From contig CANJKZ010000523.1 in the NCBI GenBank assembly GCA_947471745.1, forward strand, positions 260,501 through 324,500: a stretch of 64,000 nt of DNA, read 5' to 3'. The notes beneath the pieces are model-generated. The model was not told the origin of the DNA and ran no database searches. It saw only the letters and a list, made by a program, of their open reading frames with translations. Made by a program: the position numbers and the translations under genes. Position 1 is the stretch's first letter. Every line of letters begins with the position of its first letter. This stretch comes from Closterium sp. Naga37s-1. Taxonomy: Eukaryota > Streptophyta > Zygnematophyceae > Desmidiales > Closteriaceae. Shown piece by piece: positions 10,255 through 21,431 of the stretch.

Positions 10255-13200
10255 TCAAGAAGTGAGCAAGTGAGGCCAAGTAGGCACAAGACCTAGCATC
10301 GTACAGAAGCGCTGATGATCACAAGGCTGAAGTGCCTTGGTAAAGATATCAGCAGTGTTGGCCCGAGAGGCCACGTAAGCAAGGCGCAGCTGACCACGCT
10401 GCTGCAGCTCACGAGCAAGAAAGTAGCGGAGAGCAATGTGCTTCGTTATGTGCTCTAGTCTGTGCTCCCGACACAAGGCCAGCATGGCCTTGTTGTCTAC
10501 GTACAGAACTGGAGGAGAACGAGGCGGCTCTCCCAGGTCGGTCAGCAGGTAGGTGAGCCAGCGTAACTCCTGTGCAGCCATGGCCCCTGCGTAGATCTCG
10601 GCCTCATAGCTGGAGCCGAGAACAGAAGACGAGCGGGTAGACCGCCACGAAACAGAGCCGGAACCAAGGCTGAAGGTGTAACCCTGTGACGACCACTGCA
10701 TAGCCTGGTCGTCAGCCCAAGAAGCGTCTGCGTGACCAGTGAGGACCACTGAACTCCGCCCTCCAAGCACTAGCCCCATGCCCGACGTACTGCACAAGTA
10801 GCGCAACACCCTCTTAGCTGCATCCATGTGCTCTGGTCGGTGTCTCCCAGGAGCAACATAGCGTGCCAGGATGCTAAGAGGGTATGCCAGGTCAGGTCGA
10901 GTGCAGGTCATCAGGTACATGAGGCAGCCAACAAGCTCTGGGTACGGGCCACTCGGCTCTACGGCCTCATCCGAAGGCAGAGCTGAGAGCGAGTGGCGAG
11001 TAGACAGAGGAGTGGCCTAAGGCGAGGAGTACGTGAAGTTGAAGCGCTGAAGGATCTGCTGCACCATGTGTGGCTGAGTCAAGGTAATGGTGCGCCGTGC
11101 TCTGTCCCGGGTGATCTGCAAGCCAAGAAAGCTGCGCAGCTCACCCAGGTCTGTGCACGTGTGTCTCTTCTGCAGCTCCGACTTCACGTGGGCGAGTCCA
11201 GCAGTGTCAGCAGTAGCAAAGACCAAGTCGTCGACGTACACGAGGATGTAGAACGGCGGCAGCGAGGTGTCGGTGCGTAGAAACAGCGACGGGTCAGCAG
11301 TAGAAGGAGCAAACCCAAGAGCTGCAAGCGTAGTCCTCAGTGTGTCGTGCCACTCACGGGGAGCCTGGCGGAGACCATAGACTGGCCGTCGGAGGCTCCA
11401 CTGGGTACCAGGAGGGAACGACCCAGTGAAGCCAGGTGGGCGGCGCAGCCAGATCTCCTCGTGCAGGCTCCCCTGTAGGAAAGCAGTGCTGAAGTCAAGA
11501 GAGTGAAGCTCGTAGTCGCGCTGAGCGGCTATGTGCAGCAGCACCCGAAGAGTGGTCATCTTCGGGGTGGGAGAGAAGGTCTGAAAGTAGTCAACTCCCT
11601 GCCGCTGACTGAAGCCTCGAGCCAAGTAACGCGCCTTGAAGACAGGCGGAGAACCCGGCGGCCGCTTCACCCTGTAAATCCACATGCCACTGACGATGTT
11701 CGCCCCAGGTGGGGGAACCTCGTCAACGTAGGTGCCTGTGGACTTCCAGGAAGCCATCTCTGCATCCATGGCTGTCTGCCACTGAGAGGAGTAGGGACCC
11801 TCTACCGCCTCCGCGTAAGAGCGCGGAGTCGGGATGTCTGGTGCATCCGGGTCTCCCTCAGGGGCAAGCAGCATGGACACGAGATGAGGTAAAGCAGCAG
11901 CAAAGCACTGGAACTCCTCCTGCCTGTCCTCAAGGACGTCCGTGCCAAGAGCACACTCACCCCCGACGGACGGAGGACAGACAGACTCAGACTCAGCAAC
12001 AAGACTCGCGGCGTAGTCTAGACAGCAGTGAGCAGCAAAGTCGACCAGCTCAGCAACTAAGGCAGACGCAGCAGTGGACTCAAAGGAAGGGTCAGTGACA
12101 ACAGTAGCCAGGAGACGCGTGACAGTAGGACTGGCCGCACGAAGGGAGTCAGACTCCGGGTCAGCAAGAGCAGGAAGAGAGGACTCAGGAGGAGACGGCA
12201 AAGGGACACGCAGTGGAGCAGTGGAAGGACGCAGAGCCATCTGGTGCGTGCCTGGGACCGCAGGAGGACGCTGACGCGGAAAAAGACGACCAGTGCGAGC
12301 AGCACGAACAGGCGACGCAGGACGAGACTCAGGCTCACGACGCTCAGCAAGACCTCCAGTAGGACCAGTGTAGGGAGGAGGAGCAGGCAGTGGGGAGGCG
12401 AGCTGTAATTGTGACTCGGACTGGACAGGCGGTGGACACTCTAAGGAAGGAGCAGGACCAGTAGAAGGCGGGAGACCAAGAACCTGCTCAAGGAGCGGAA
12501 CGAAGTACGGCCGCGGCCGCGCAGCGCCTCCAGGACCAGCAGGGACAGCACCAGCACCCCCAGTGCCAGCACCAGCGCCAGCAGCTCCACCAGCTCCAGC
12601 AGCACCCCCAGCAGCGCCAACTCCAGCAGCACCCCCAGCAGCGCCAGTAGCGCCAACCCCAGCACCCGCAGAAGCACCAGCTCCAGCAGGACCTCCAGCG
12701 TCAGCACCTCCAGCAGCTCCAGCTCCAGTAGCACCTTCAGCAGCGCCTACTCCAGCAGCACCTCCAGCTGCGCCAGCAGGACCACCGGAAGACGCAGCAG
12801 CACCAGCTCCAGTAGCACCTACGCCAGGAGCACCTCCAGCCCCAGCACCAGCAGCACCACCAGGCCCAGCAGCTCCAGTACCGCCGGTACGAGCACCTCC
12901 GGGACCCGTGGCTCCAGAACCTCCAGCAACCGCAGAACCTCCAGCACCGGTAGCACCACCAGCTCCAGCAGCACGACTCCAGCGGCGAGCAAACCACTCA
13001 CGCAGCTCCTGGGGAGAGGGCAGCTCCCGCCGGGACGAAGCACTCGCAGGACCTCCAGGCCCAGCACCACCAGGCTCCAATCGAGCAGGCCCAGCACCCT
13101 CAGGCTCCGCACCCCCAGACTCAGCAACCCCAAGCTCAGCACCCGCAGACTTAGCACCCCCAGGCTCCGCACCTCCAGACCCAGCACCCCCCGGCTCCGC

Positions 13201-13934
13201 ACGCTCAGGCTCAGCACCCCCAGACCCGGCACCCGCAGGCCCAGCACCCCTAGCAGCACCAGAGTCAACAGCTACCTCGACTGGCTCGACTGCGTCTACC
13301 TGAGACACACCTGAGGGGGCAGGACCCTGAGGGGGGAGGGGGTCTACCTGGGGGGGACCTGGCGCGAGAAAGAGTGGCGGGGGGGGGAGGGGGGCAGTGC
13401 GGTAGGGGAAGAGACGGTAGTACGGAACCGACTCGTCAAACGTGACGTCCTAGGAGGACAGGACACGGCGCGAGGTGGGGTGGTAAAACTGCCAACCAGC
13501 CGCGTCAGGGGGGAATCCATGGAAGACGCAGGGAACAGCACGGGAGGACAGCTTGTCCGCAGACAAGTCTCGGACGAAAGCCCGAGATCCCCAGACACGG
13601 AACGCAGACGCATCGCCAACCTTCCCCGTCCACCGCAGGGTGGGAGATGTCTCCGGCAAGGAGACACAGGGCTGAAGGTTGATCTGCTGCGCCGCGTACT
13701 GAACCGCGAACGGCCACAGAAAATGGGGAGCAGCCGCATGGATCATGGACGCACGAGCGACGTCCATGACCATGCCAATGCGGCGCTCAGCAATCCCATT
13801 CTGCTGTGGAGAGGCCGGAAGCGTGAGCGTCTGGCGGATGCCCCTCGCACGACAGTAGGCTCGCAGAAGGTCGGAGGAAAACTCTCCACCTCTGTCGGAG
13901 TGCAGATGCAGAACAGGAAGGGGAGGGGACGGAC
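10255..13934 (-). pseudogene. E2 Pol remnant: end of integrase, linker, reverse transcriptase and RNase H
   Basis: This frame begins just after a deletion and starts near LHSDRGGEFSS, the second catalytic Asp of integrase, with NGIAERR following. The first catalytic Asp is lost. TAG at 13450-13452 replaces the CAG seen in E3 and E4. A long Gly/Ala/Pro/Glu-rich linker (about 12540-13310) contains one QELREWF motif. Reverse transcriptase then shows LDFSTAFLQG and YVDDLVFAT. A second TAG at 11017-11019, again at a CAG position, splits off the last 250 codons. RNase H shows HADASWADD, EAEIYA and TKHIALRYF and ends at TGA 10255-10257. The frame is the same on both sides of each TAG. Reverse transcriptase catalytic motifs are intact, but the polyprotein as a whole cannot be made without readthrough. 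Confidence 0.9.
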
Positions 13935-14272
13935 CAGGGGAGACCAGAGACAAGGTGACGGGAGGCCATGCCTCGGAGACGAGGCAGGGAGGGGTGACCA
14001 AGGCGATGGTGCCAGAGGAGGGTCTGGTGGGACAGGAGGCGACACGAGCAGGGGGCAGACTCAGGTGCAGACCTGGACGCTGTAGCAAACACCTGACCCG
14101 ACGCAGCTACCTGACCAGACGCAGCAACCGGAGGAGACGCGGTATTCAGTGTGTACAGGCTCGACCCCGGCTGACGGGTAAACGTGGCCAGAAGGCGGCC
14201 CGTCCGAGCACACGTGCAGTGGGTCACCCGCTGACTCGCAGGAGTGAACTGGTCAACTCCCCCATCCTGCAG
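13935..14272 (-). pseudogene. E2 integrase N-terminal zinc-finger remnant (shifted frame)
   Basis: In another frame from its neighbours, this stretch continues the polyprotein from LQDGG through CTCARTGR and LATFTRQPGS to LWHHRLGHPS, the His pair of the copia integrase zinc-binding region. It breaks at SGLPW. Compared with E4 about 320 bp are missing at this junction, removing the CxxC half of the zinc finger and the first catalytic Asp (HMDVWGP in E4). The frame change at its upstream side lies at a perfect 9-bp inverted repeat at 14281-14303. Confidence 0.85.
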
Positions 14273-14273
14273 G

Positions 14274-15119
14274 TCAGCACCAGGACCCATCCTGTGGGTC
14301 CTGCAAGTTCGTAGAGAACGAGAGGAGGTAAAGACCTGACAGGGAGCCAGACGGGGCCGCTGGACACGGTAAGAAAGTGGAGAAGTGGGCAAGGACAGGA
14401 CCCCCAGAGGGGTCTGCCAGGGAGACCGCAACCGGCCGACCCGAGTCAAGGGTGAAGGTGTGCAAGACCGCAGCAGGTGCGGTACCAGAGAGAGCAGACT
14501 CACCAGCACCTAGAGCAGTAGACGCACGGGCACCTAGGGCAGCAGCCTCACCGGCACCTGGAGAAGGGGACGCGACAGCACCTAGGGCAGCAGCCTCACC
14601 AGCACCTAGAGCAGCAGACTGGAGACCGGGGTCAGACGGCACACACAGAGAACAGGCACCCTCAGCACTAGTAGGCAATGCATACATGGCAGTGAGGATA
14701 GCATCATAGTCAAGAGCATAGACATCTACCCTCTGCCTAAGCAGCTCCACCCAGTCGGGGAGCTCAGCCGCGTCGCCAAACTCTGTACGCCAGGCGTCGC
14801 TCAGACGGGCGAAGCAGCGGGACTCCGTGTGACCAAACGTCCCGCAAGGCTGGCCAGTCCTAGTACCAGTGCGAAGGACGTACGGGCAGCGAGCAGAACC
14901 CCGTGTCCCTCCACGCTGAGCGTACCACTCACGAAGCTACGGGGGCGAAGGAACCGCGCGCACACGTCGCTGCAGCTGCACCTGGCCACTACAAGAAGCG
15001 CCGGAACTACTCACTCCAGGACGACTCCCACTACGGCCACCCCGACAGCCCCAACGAGCGTACCACTCACGAAGCTGTTGGGGCGTGAGAGACTCACGCG
15101 GACGGCGCTGGAGCTGCAT
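14274..15119 (-). pseudogene. E2 Gag C-terminal part (zinc knuckle) and truncated protease
   Basis: The frame opens at ATG (15117-15119) with a short Arg/Gln-rich start equal to that of E4 and a QLREWY motif. TAG at 14937-14939 replaces a Gln codon just before a second LREWY copy. The same frame continues with a knuckle-like C-x13-C-x4-H-x4-C and the conserved ALDYDAILTAMY segment. The protease keeps LDSG (about 14440) but is followed directly by RPV: the 16 residues found here in E4 (ASRCFF...) are missing in frame. The frame ends at TGA 14274-14276 after a frameshift. The capsid domain of Gag, present in E3, is absent upstream. Confidence 0.86.
14281..14303. other. 9-bp perfect inverted repeat at the E2 frameshift
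   Basis: CAGGACCCA and TGGGTCCTG flank five bases (TCCTG). E3 and E4 have no such palindrome at the matching place. Extra bases here shift the frame, which looks like a fold-back insertion during reverse transcription. Confidence 0.6.
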
Positions 15120-15227
15120 CTGGCCACGCCAGGAGCAGCAGTAGCAGCAGGAAGAGCAATAACAACAGGAGCAGCAGTAGCAGCAGTACGGGCAGGGCAG
15201 TGCTCACCAGCAGTAACAGGCGAGGGC

Positions 15228-15720
15228 TCCGCGGCAGCTCCAGGGGCGGCAGCTGCAGGGGCGGCTGCTCCAGGGGCCATGGGCGGCTGCTGCAGGGGCG
15301 GCTGCTCCAGGGGCCAGGGGCGGCTGCTGCAGGGGCGGCTACTCCAGGGGCCAGGGGCGGCAGCCGCAGGGGCGGCTGCTCCAGGGGCCAGGGGCGGCTG
15401 CTGCAGAGGCGGCTGCTCCAGGGGCCAGGGGCGGCTGCTGCAGGGGCGGCTGCTCCAGGGGCCAGGGGCGGCAGCTGCAGGGGCGGCTGCTCCAGGGGCC
15501 AGGGGCGGCTGCTGCAGGGGCGGCTGCTCCAGGGGCCAGGGGCGGCTGCTGCAGGGGCGGCTGCTCCAGGGGCCAGGGGCGGCTGCTCCAGGGGCCAGGA
15601 GCGGCTGCTGCAGGGGCGGCTGCTCCAGGGGCCAGGGGCGGCTGCTGCAGGGGCGGCTGCTCCAGGGGCCAGGGGCGGCTGCTGCAGGGGCGGCTGCTCC
15701 AGGGGCCAGGGGCGGCAGCG
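15228..15720. repeat. 37-bp GC-rich tandem repeat in the E2 leader
   Basis: About 13 units marked by GGGGCCAGGGG alternate with GGCTGCTGCAGGGGCGG; successive marks at 15313 and 15350 are 37 bp apart. Since 37 is not a multiple of 3, all frames stay open and give long Gly/Arg/Leu- or Pro/Ala-rich translations on both strands that I do not take as genes. A shorter version occurs in the E4 leader at about 49065-49200. Confidence 0.88.
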
Positions 15721-16544
15721 GCTGCGGCTCCTTCTCCGGCGGCGGCAGCTGCTGCAGGTTCGGCGGCGGCAGCTGTTGCGGGTCCGGCGGCGGCAGCTGC
15801 TGCAGGTTTGGTGGCGGCAGCTGCGGCAGGTCCGGCGGCGGCAGCTGCTGCAGGTCCGGCGGCGGCAGCTGCGGCAGGTCCGGGGGCGGCGGCTGCTGCA
15901 GGGGTCGCCTCGGCGGCTGCTGCAGGCGGAGGCCGCGACTAAAGGAGGGGCGGGGCCGCAACAGAGGGGCGGCACAGCCGGGAGGAGGGGGGGGGGGGGG
16001 GGGGGCGCACCAGCGGGTGAGCAGGCCGCGCGGAGCCGTCACGGCAGCGGCAGCGGCGAACAGCAGCAGCGACAGCGGAAGCGACAGCAGCTGCTGCTGG
16101 GCGGCGGCGACGGGGCGGCAGGGCGGCTACGACGGGCCGCGAAGAGCCGTGGAGGGGCCGTGGAAGGGCCGCGAGGAGCAGCGTAAGGGGCCGCGATGGG
16201 CCGCAAAGGGGCCGCGAAGGGCCGTGAGGGGGCCGCGAAGGGCCGCGAAGGGGGCCGCGAAGGACCGTGAGGGGGCCGCGAAGGGCCGCGAAGGGGACCG
16301 CGAAGGGCCGTGAGAGGGTTGCGAAAGGCCGCGAAGGGGCCGCGAGGGGCCTTAAGAAGGGCCGCGAAGGGGCCGCTAAGGAGGGCCGCGAGGGGGCCGC
16401 TAAGGGGGGGCCGCGAGGGGGCCGCTAAGGGGGGCCGCGAGGGGCCACGAAGGGGCCGCTAAGGGGGGCCGCGAGGTTAGGGCAGGGCGCGAAGCGCGAT
16501 TCGGGCAGGCTAAGAAAAATTCGGTGGGCCCTTGGAAAAAAAAT
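15721..16544 (-). other. E2 GC-rich leader with degenerate repeats
   Basis: Low-complexity DNA between the 5' primer site and the coding remnant. About 15740-15900 has imperfect GGCGGCAGCTG repeats, 15980-16005 a long G run, and about 16150-16485 degenerate units built on GGCCGCGAAGGG and GGCCGCTAAGG. The last resemble, in reverse complement, the CGGCCCCTTAG elements of the E3 leader. No Gag capsid coding is present. Confidence 0.75.
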
Positions 16545-16562
16545 AGTTCCCACTAGGGAACC
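16545..16562 (-). promoter_or_regulatory. E2 post-PBS stem-loop
   Basis: On the element's strand GGTTCCC and GGGAACT pair (one G-T wobble) around TAGT, directly after the primer-binding site. E3 and E4 have hairpins at the same place with different stem sequences. Confidence 0.6.
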
Positions 16563-16576
16563 TGCTCAGAATACCA
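16563..16576 (-). other. E2 primer-binding site
   Basis: On the minus strand TGGTATTCTGAGCA directly follows the 5' LTR with no spacer. It resembles the plant copia site for initiator Met-tRNA (TGGTATCAGAGC, as in E3) but differs in the middle, where TCT stands for CA. Confidence 0.75.
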
Positions 16577-16705
16577 TGTGAAAAGAGTAGCGAGGAATGA
16601 TTGACTAGTGGAAAGGTGGATACAAGTACAACCCTAGAAAAATGTTATACCCCATATGTGCTACCCCACTGTAGCCTACAGTGACTAAGTAATATAAGTC
16701 TGACA
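16577..16705 (-). repeat. E2 5' LTR (129 bp)
   Basis: The same 129 bp as the other E2 LTR with one G/A difference, followed by the right copy of the AAACT target duplication. Confidence 0.96.
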
Positions 16706-17411
16706 AAACTCTCATTTTCAAAAGAACATTTGATCACATGAGCTCAGTTAAACGTATTGAAGTTGTTCATGATAATTTATATTGCTTTCGAATGTTTCTA
16801 AGATGACATATATATTTTTCACGATGTTATTACTCTGTCATGGTTATATATTATATAAAACTATGTAATCTGTCATACGAAAGTACTAAAGGTATTTGAC
16901 TAGCTGTTATATGTTCTATGTTATTACTATTGGAAAAAGTTTTTTGCATTTGTTATATATGTTATCGAGCGTGCGTTGTGACGAGCAAGCATCGTGACGA
17001 GTGAGCATCGTGACGAGCGAGCATCGTGACGAGCGAGCATCGTGACGAGCGAGCATCGTGACGAACGAGCATCTGACGAGCGAGCATCGTGGCGAGCGAG
17101 CATCGTGACGAGGGAGCATCGTGACGAGGAGCATCGTGACGAGCGAGCATCGTGACGAGCGAGCATCGTGACGAGCGAGCATCGTGACGAGCGAGCATCG
17201 TGACGAGCGAGCATCGTGACGAGCGAGCATCGTGACGAGCGAGCATCGTGACGAGCGAGCATCGTGACGAGCGAGCATCGTGATGAGCGAGCATCGTGAC
17301 GAGCGTGCATCGTGACGAGCGAGCATCGTGACAGGTTTCGATTTATATCTGGTAGTTTGTTATATATATCTAAAACTCTAATTTGTAAAAGAACATTTGA
17401 TCATATGAAAT
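16706..17411. repeat. AT-rich block 2, right part
   Basis: Continues the block broken by E2, starting AAACTCTCATTT. It holds the unique AT-rich stretch, a 16-bp array and the second AT-rich segment. Compared with the other blocks it has about 20 extra AT-rich bases near 16840-16860, and its terminal AT segment is shortened. Ends at GACGGCCGCG of the satellite. Confidence 0.88.
16966..17333. repeat. 16-bp minisatellite in block 2, about 23 copies
   Basis: Same unit as at 7252-7617, with a few one- to two-base deletions near 17070-17130. Confidence 0.95.
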
Positions 17412-20400
17412 CTGACGGCCGCGTCTGCCGACAAATGCTAGAGAAGCGCTCGAATCCCTATAGGCGTAGGGAAATGCGTTGAACGACCTGAATGTTGTTG
17501 CATATTTGGGTGGTCCATGCTCAAAGACACATACCAGAGCAATTCTGACTTGATTCGTGCGTACAGAAAAGTTCGGCGCTTGCGATGACGGCCGCGTCTG
17601 CCGACAAATGCTAAGGAAGCCCTCGGATCTCTATAGGCGTAGGGAAAAGAGTCGAACGACCTGAATGTTGCTGCATATTTGGGTAGCCCATGCTGAAATA
17701 CACCTACCAGAGCAATTCCGGCTTGGTTCGTGCGCACAGAAAAGTCTGGCGCCTGCGACGGCGTCTGTCGACAAATGCTAACTAGGCGCTCAATTCCCTA
17801 TAGGCGTAGGGAAAAGCATCAAACGACCTGAAATTTGTTGCAAATTCGTGTGGCCCATGCTCAAATATACCTACCAGAGCAATTCTGGCTTGGTTCGCAA
17901 CCACACAAAAGTTCGGCGCCTGCGATGACGGCCGCGTTTGCCGACAAATGCTAAGGAAGCGCACGGCATAGGGAAAAGCATCGAACGACCTGAATGTTGT
18001 TGCTTATTCGGATGGCCCATGCTCAAATACACCTACCAGAGCACTTTGGGGTTGGTTTGCGCGCACATAAAAGTTCGGCGCCTGGGATGACGGCCGCGAC
18101 TGCCGACAAATGCTAAGGAAGCGCACGGATCCCTATAGGCGTAGGGAAAAGCATCGAACGACCTGAATGTTGTTGCTTGTTCGGATGGCCCATGCTTAAA
18201 TACACCTATCAGAGAAATTTCGGGTTGGTTCGCGCGCACAGAAAAGTTTGGCGCTTGCGATGACGCCCGCGTCTGCCGGCAAATGCTAAAGAAGTGCTCG
18301 AATCCCTATAGGCGTAGGGAAAAGAGTCGAACGACCTGAGTGTTGTTGCTATGTCGGATGGCCCATGCTTAAATACACCTACCAGAGCAATTCGTTCGGC
18401 GTCTGCGATGACGGCCGCGACTGCCGACAAATGCTAAGGAAGCGCACGGCGTAGGAAAAAGTATCAAACAACCTGAATGTTGTTGCTTATTTGGATGGCC
18501 CATGCCTAAATACACCTACCAGAGCAATTTCGGGTTGGTTCGAACGCGCACAAAAAAGTTCGGCGTTTGCGATGACGGCCGCGTCTGCCGGCAAATGCTA
18601 AAGAAGCGCTCGGATCCCTATAGGCATAGGGAAAAGAGTCGAACGACCTGAGTGCTGTTGCCTATTTGGATGGCCCATGCTTGGATACACCTACCAGAGC
18701 AATTTCGGGTTGGTTCGCGTGCACAAAAAAGTTCGGCGCCTGCGATGACGGTCGCGTATGCTGGCAAATGCTAAAGAAGCACTCGGATCCCTATAGGCGT
18801 AGGGCAAAGAGTCGAACGACCTGAATGTTGCTGCATATTCGGGTGGCCCATGCTGAAATACACCTACCAGAGCAATTCTGGCTTGGTTCGCGCGCACAGA
18901 AAAATTCGGCGCCTGCGATGACGGCCGCGACTGCCGACAAATGCTAAGGAAGCGCACGGCATAGGGAAAAGCATCGAACGACCTGAATGTTGTTGCTTAT
19001 TCTGATGGCCCATGCTTAAGTACACCTACCATAGCAATTTGGGGTTGGATTGCGCGCACAAAAAAGTTTGGCGCTTGCGATGACGGCCGCGTCTGCCGAC
19101 AAATGCTAAAGAAGCGCTCGGATTCCTATAGGCGTAGGGAAAAGAGTCGAATGACCCGAGTGTTGTTGCTTATACGGGTGGCCCATGCTTAAATACACCT
19201 ACCAGAGCAATTCCGGCTTGGTTCGAGTGCACAATAAAGTTCAGCGCCTGCGATGACGGCCGCGTCTGTCGACAAATGCTAAGAAAGCGCACGGATCCCT
19301 ATAGGCGTAGGGAAAAGCATCAAACGACCTGAATGTTGTTGCATATTCGGGTGGCCCATGCTCAAATACAACTACCAGAGCAATTCCGGCTTGGTTCGCG
19401 CGCATAGAAAAGTTCGGCGCCTGCGATGACGACCGCGTCTGCCGGCAAATGCTAAAGAAGCGCTCGAATCCCTATGCGCGTAGGGAAAAGAGTCGAACGA
19501 CCTGAGTGTTGTTGCTTATACGGGTGGCCCGTGCTTAAATACACCTACTAGAGCAATTCCGGCTTGGTTCGCGCGCACAGAAAAGTTCGGCGCCTGCGAT
19601 GACGGCTGCGTCTGCCGACAAATGCTAAGGAAGCGCACGAAGCCCTATAGGCGTAGGGAAAAGCATCGAACGACCTAAATGTTGTTTCATATTTGAGTTG
19701 CCCATGCTCAAATACACCTACCAGAGCAATTCCGGCTTGGTTCGCGCGCATAGAAAAGTTCGGCGCCTGCTATGACGGCCGCGTCTGCCGACAAATGCTA
19801 AGGAAGCGCTCGGATCCCTAAAGGCGTAGGGAAAAGCGTCGAACGATCTGAATGTCGTTGCATATTCGGGTGGCCCATGCTCAAATACACCTACCAGAGC
19901 AATTCTGGCTTGGTTCGCGCGCACAGAAAAGTTCAGCGCATGCGATGACGACCGCGTCTGCCGACAAATGCTAAGGAAGCGCTCGAATCCCTACAGGCGT
20001 AGGGAAAAGCGTCGAACGACCTGAATGTCGTTCCATATTCGGGTGGCCCATGCTCAAAGACACCTACTAGATAAATTTCGGCTTGGTTCGCGCGCACTGA
20101 AAAAGTTCGGCGCTTGCGACGACGGCCGCGTTTGCCGACAAATGCTAAGGAAGCGCTCGGATCCCTAAAGGCGTAGGGAAAAGCGTCAAACGATCTGAAT
20201 GTCGTTGCATATTCGGGTGGCCCATGCTCAAATACACCTACCAGAGCAATTCTGGCTTGGTTCGCGCGCACAGAAAAGTTCAGCGCATGCGATGACGACC
20301 GCGTCTGCCGACAAATGCTAAGGAAGCGCTCGAATCCCTACAGGCGTAGGAAAAGCGTCGAACGACTTGAATGTTGTTGCATATTCGGGTGGCCCATGCT

Positions 20401-20616
20401 CAAATACACCTACCAGCACAATTCCGGCTTGGTTCGCGCGCACAGAAAAGTTCGGCGCCTGCGATGACGACGGCCGTGTCTGCCGCCAAATGCTAAGGAA
20501 GCGCTCGGATCCCTACAAACGTAGGGAAAAGCGTCGAACGAGATGAATGTTGTTGCATATTCGGGTGGCCCATGCTCAAATACACCAGACAAAGCAATTC
20601 CGACTTGGTTCGCGCG
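17412..20616. repeat. 173-bp tandem satellite, array 4
   Basis: About 18 monomers. Several junctions near 17967, 18450 and 18957 lack the GATCCCTATAGG part of the monomer, so the BamHI site is lost there. Both subtypes occur, with GCTCAAA monomers dominating from about 19700 on. Ends in the CCAGACAAAGC variant that precedes each AT-rich block. Confidence 0.94.
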
Positions 20617-21431
20617 CCGACCAGAGCGAGCATCGTGACGAGCGAGCATCGTGACAGGTTTGTTGTAAGTTTTCGATTTATATCAGGTAGATTGTTATAA
20701 GTTTCTCTAAAACAAAATTTCACGTTTTTTTCCATATATATATCTAAAACTCTCATTTATAAAAGAACATTTGATCACATGCTCAGTAAAACGTATTGAA
20801 GTTGTTCATGATAATTTATATTGCTATCGAATGTTTCTAAGATAACATATATATTTTTCGCGATGTTATTACTCTTAAAACTATGTAATCTATCATACGA
20901 AAGTACTAAAGGTATTTGACTAGCTGTTATATGTTCTATGTTATTACTATTGGAAAATGTTTTTTGCATTTGTTATATATGTTATCGAGCGTGCGTTGTG
21001 ACGAGCAAGCATCGTGACGAGTGAGCATCGTGACGAGCGAGCATCGTGGCGAGCGAGCATCGTGACGAGGAGCATCGTGACGAGCGAGCATCGTCACGAG
21101 CGAGCATCGTGGCGACCGAGCATCGTGACGAGTGAGCATCGTTACGAGCCTGCATCGCGACGAGCGTGCATCGTGACGAGCGTGCATCGTGACTAGCGAG
21201 CATCGTGACGAGCGAGCATCGTGACGAGCGAGCATCGTGACGAGCGAGCATCGCGAGAGCGAGCATCGTGACGAGCGGCATCGTGACGAGCGAGCATCGT
21301 GACGAGCGAGCATCGTGACGAGCGTGCATCGTGACGAGCGAGCATCGTGACAGGTTTCGATATATATCTGATAGTTTGTTTTAAGTTTCTTTAAAACAAA
21401 TGCTAGAGAAGAACATTTGATCATATGAAAT
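20617..21431. repeat. Composite AT-rich block 3
   Basis: Same layout and same satellite boundaries as block 1. The terminal AT-rich segment is truncated (about 21353-21410) and is followed by a short piece of satellite-like sequence (AAATGCTAGAGAAG) before the usual exit, a sign of local rearrangement. Confidence 0.86.
20986..21353. repeat. 16-bp minisatellite in block 3, about 23 degenerate copies
   Basis: The most diverged of the four arrays, with many substitutions (GAGCCTGC, GCGACC) and short deletions near 21250-21275. Confidence 0.92.

Larger units (their letters stand above)
9925..16705 (-). mobile_element. Complete but defective Ty1/copia retrotransposon E2 (6781 bp)
   Basis: Two 129-bp LTRs (9925-10053 and 16577-16705) differ at one base. 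They are flanked by the 5-bp target duplication AAACT (9920-9924 and 16706-16710), and removing the element restores the AT-rich block. Coding runs on the minus strand. The 5' LTR is followed by a primer-binding site and a hairpin, then a long GC-rich leader with tandem repeats, a Gag-less polyprotein remnant and a polypurine tract. The internal reading frames carry three TAG stops, a frameshift, a protease deletion and an integrase deletion. Nearly identical LTRs with such a damaged interior suggest it was mobilised by proteins from another copy. Confidence 0.96.

Noticed and set aside
12563-13303. Plus-strand Ala/Pro-rich open frame opposite the E2 polyprotein linker
   Set aside because: It is the antisense of a GC-rich low-complexity linker; the minus strand carries the homology to E3 and E4.
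15011-16313. Long Gly/Arg/Leu- and Pro/Ala-rich open frames on both strands of the E2 leader
   Set aside because: They come from the 37-bp repeat, which is open in all frames; the translations show no known domain.
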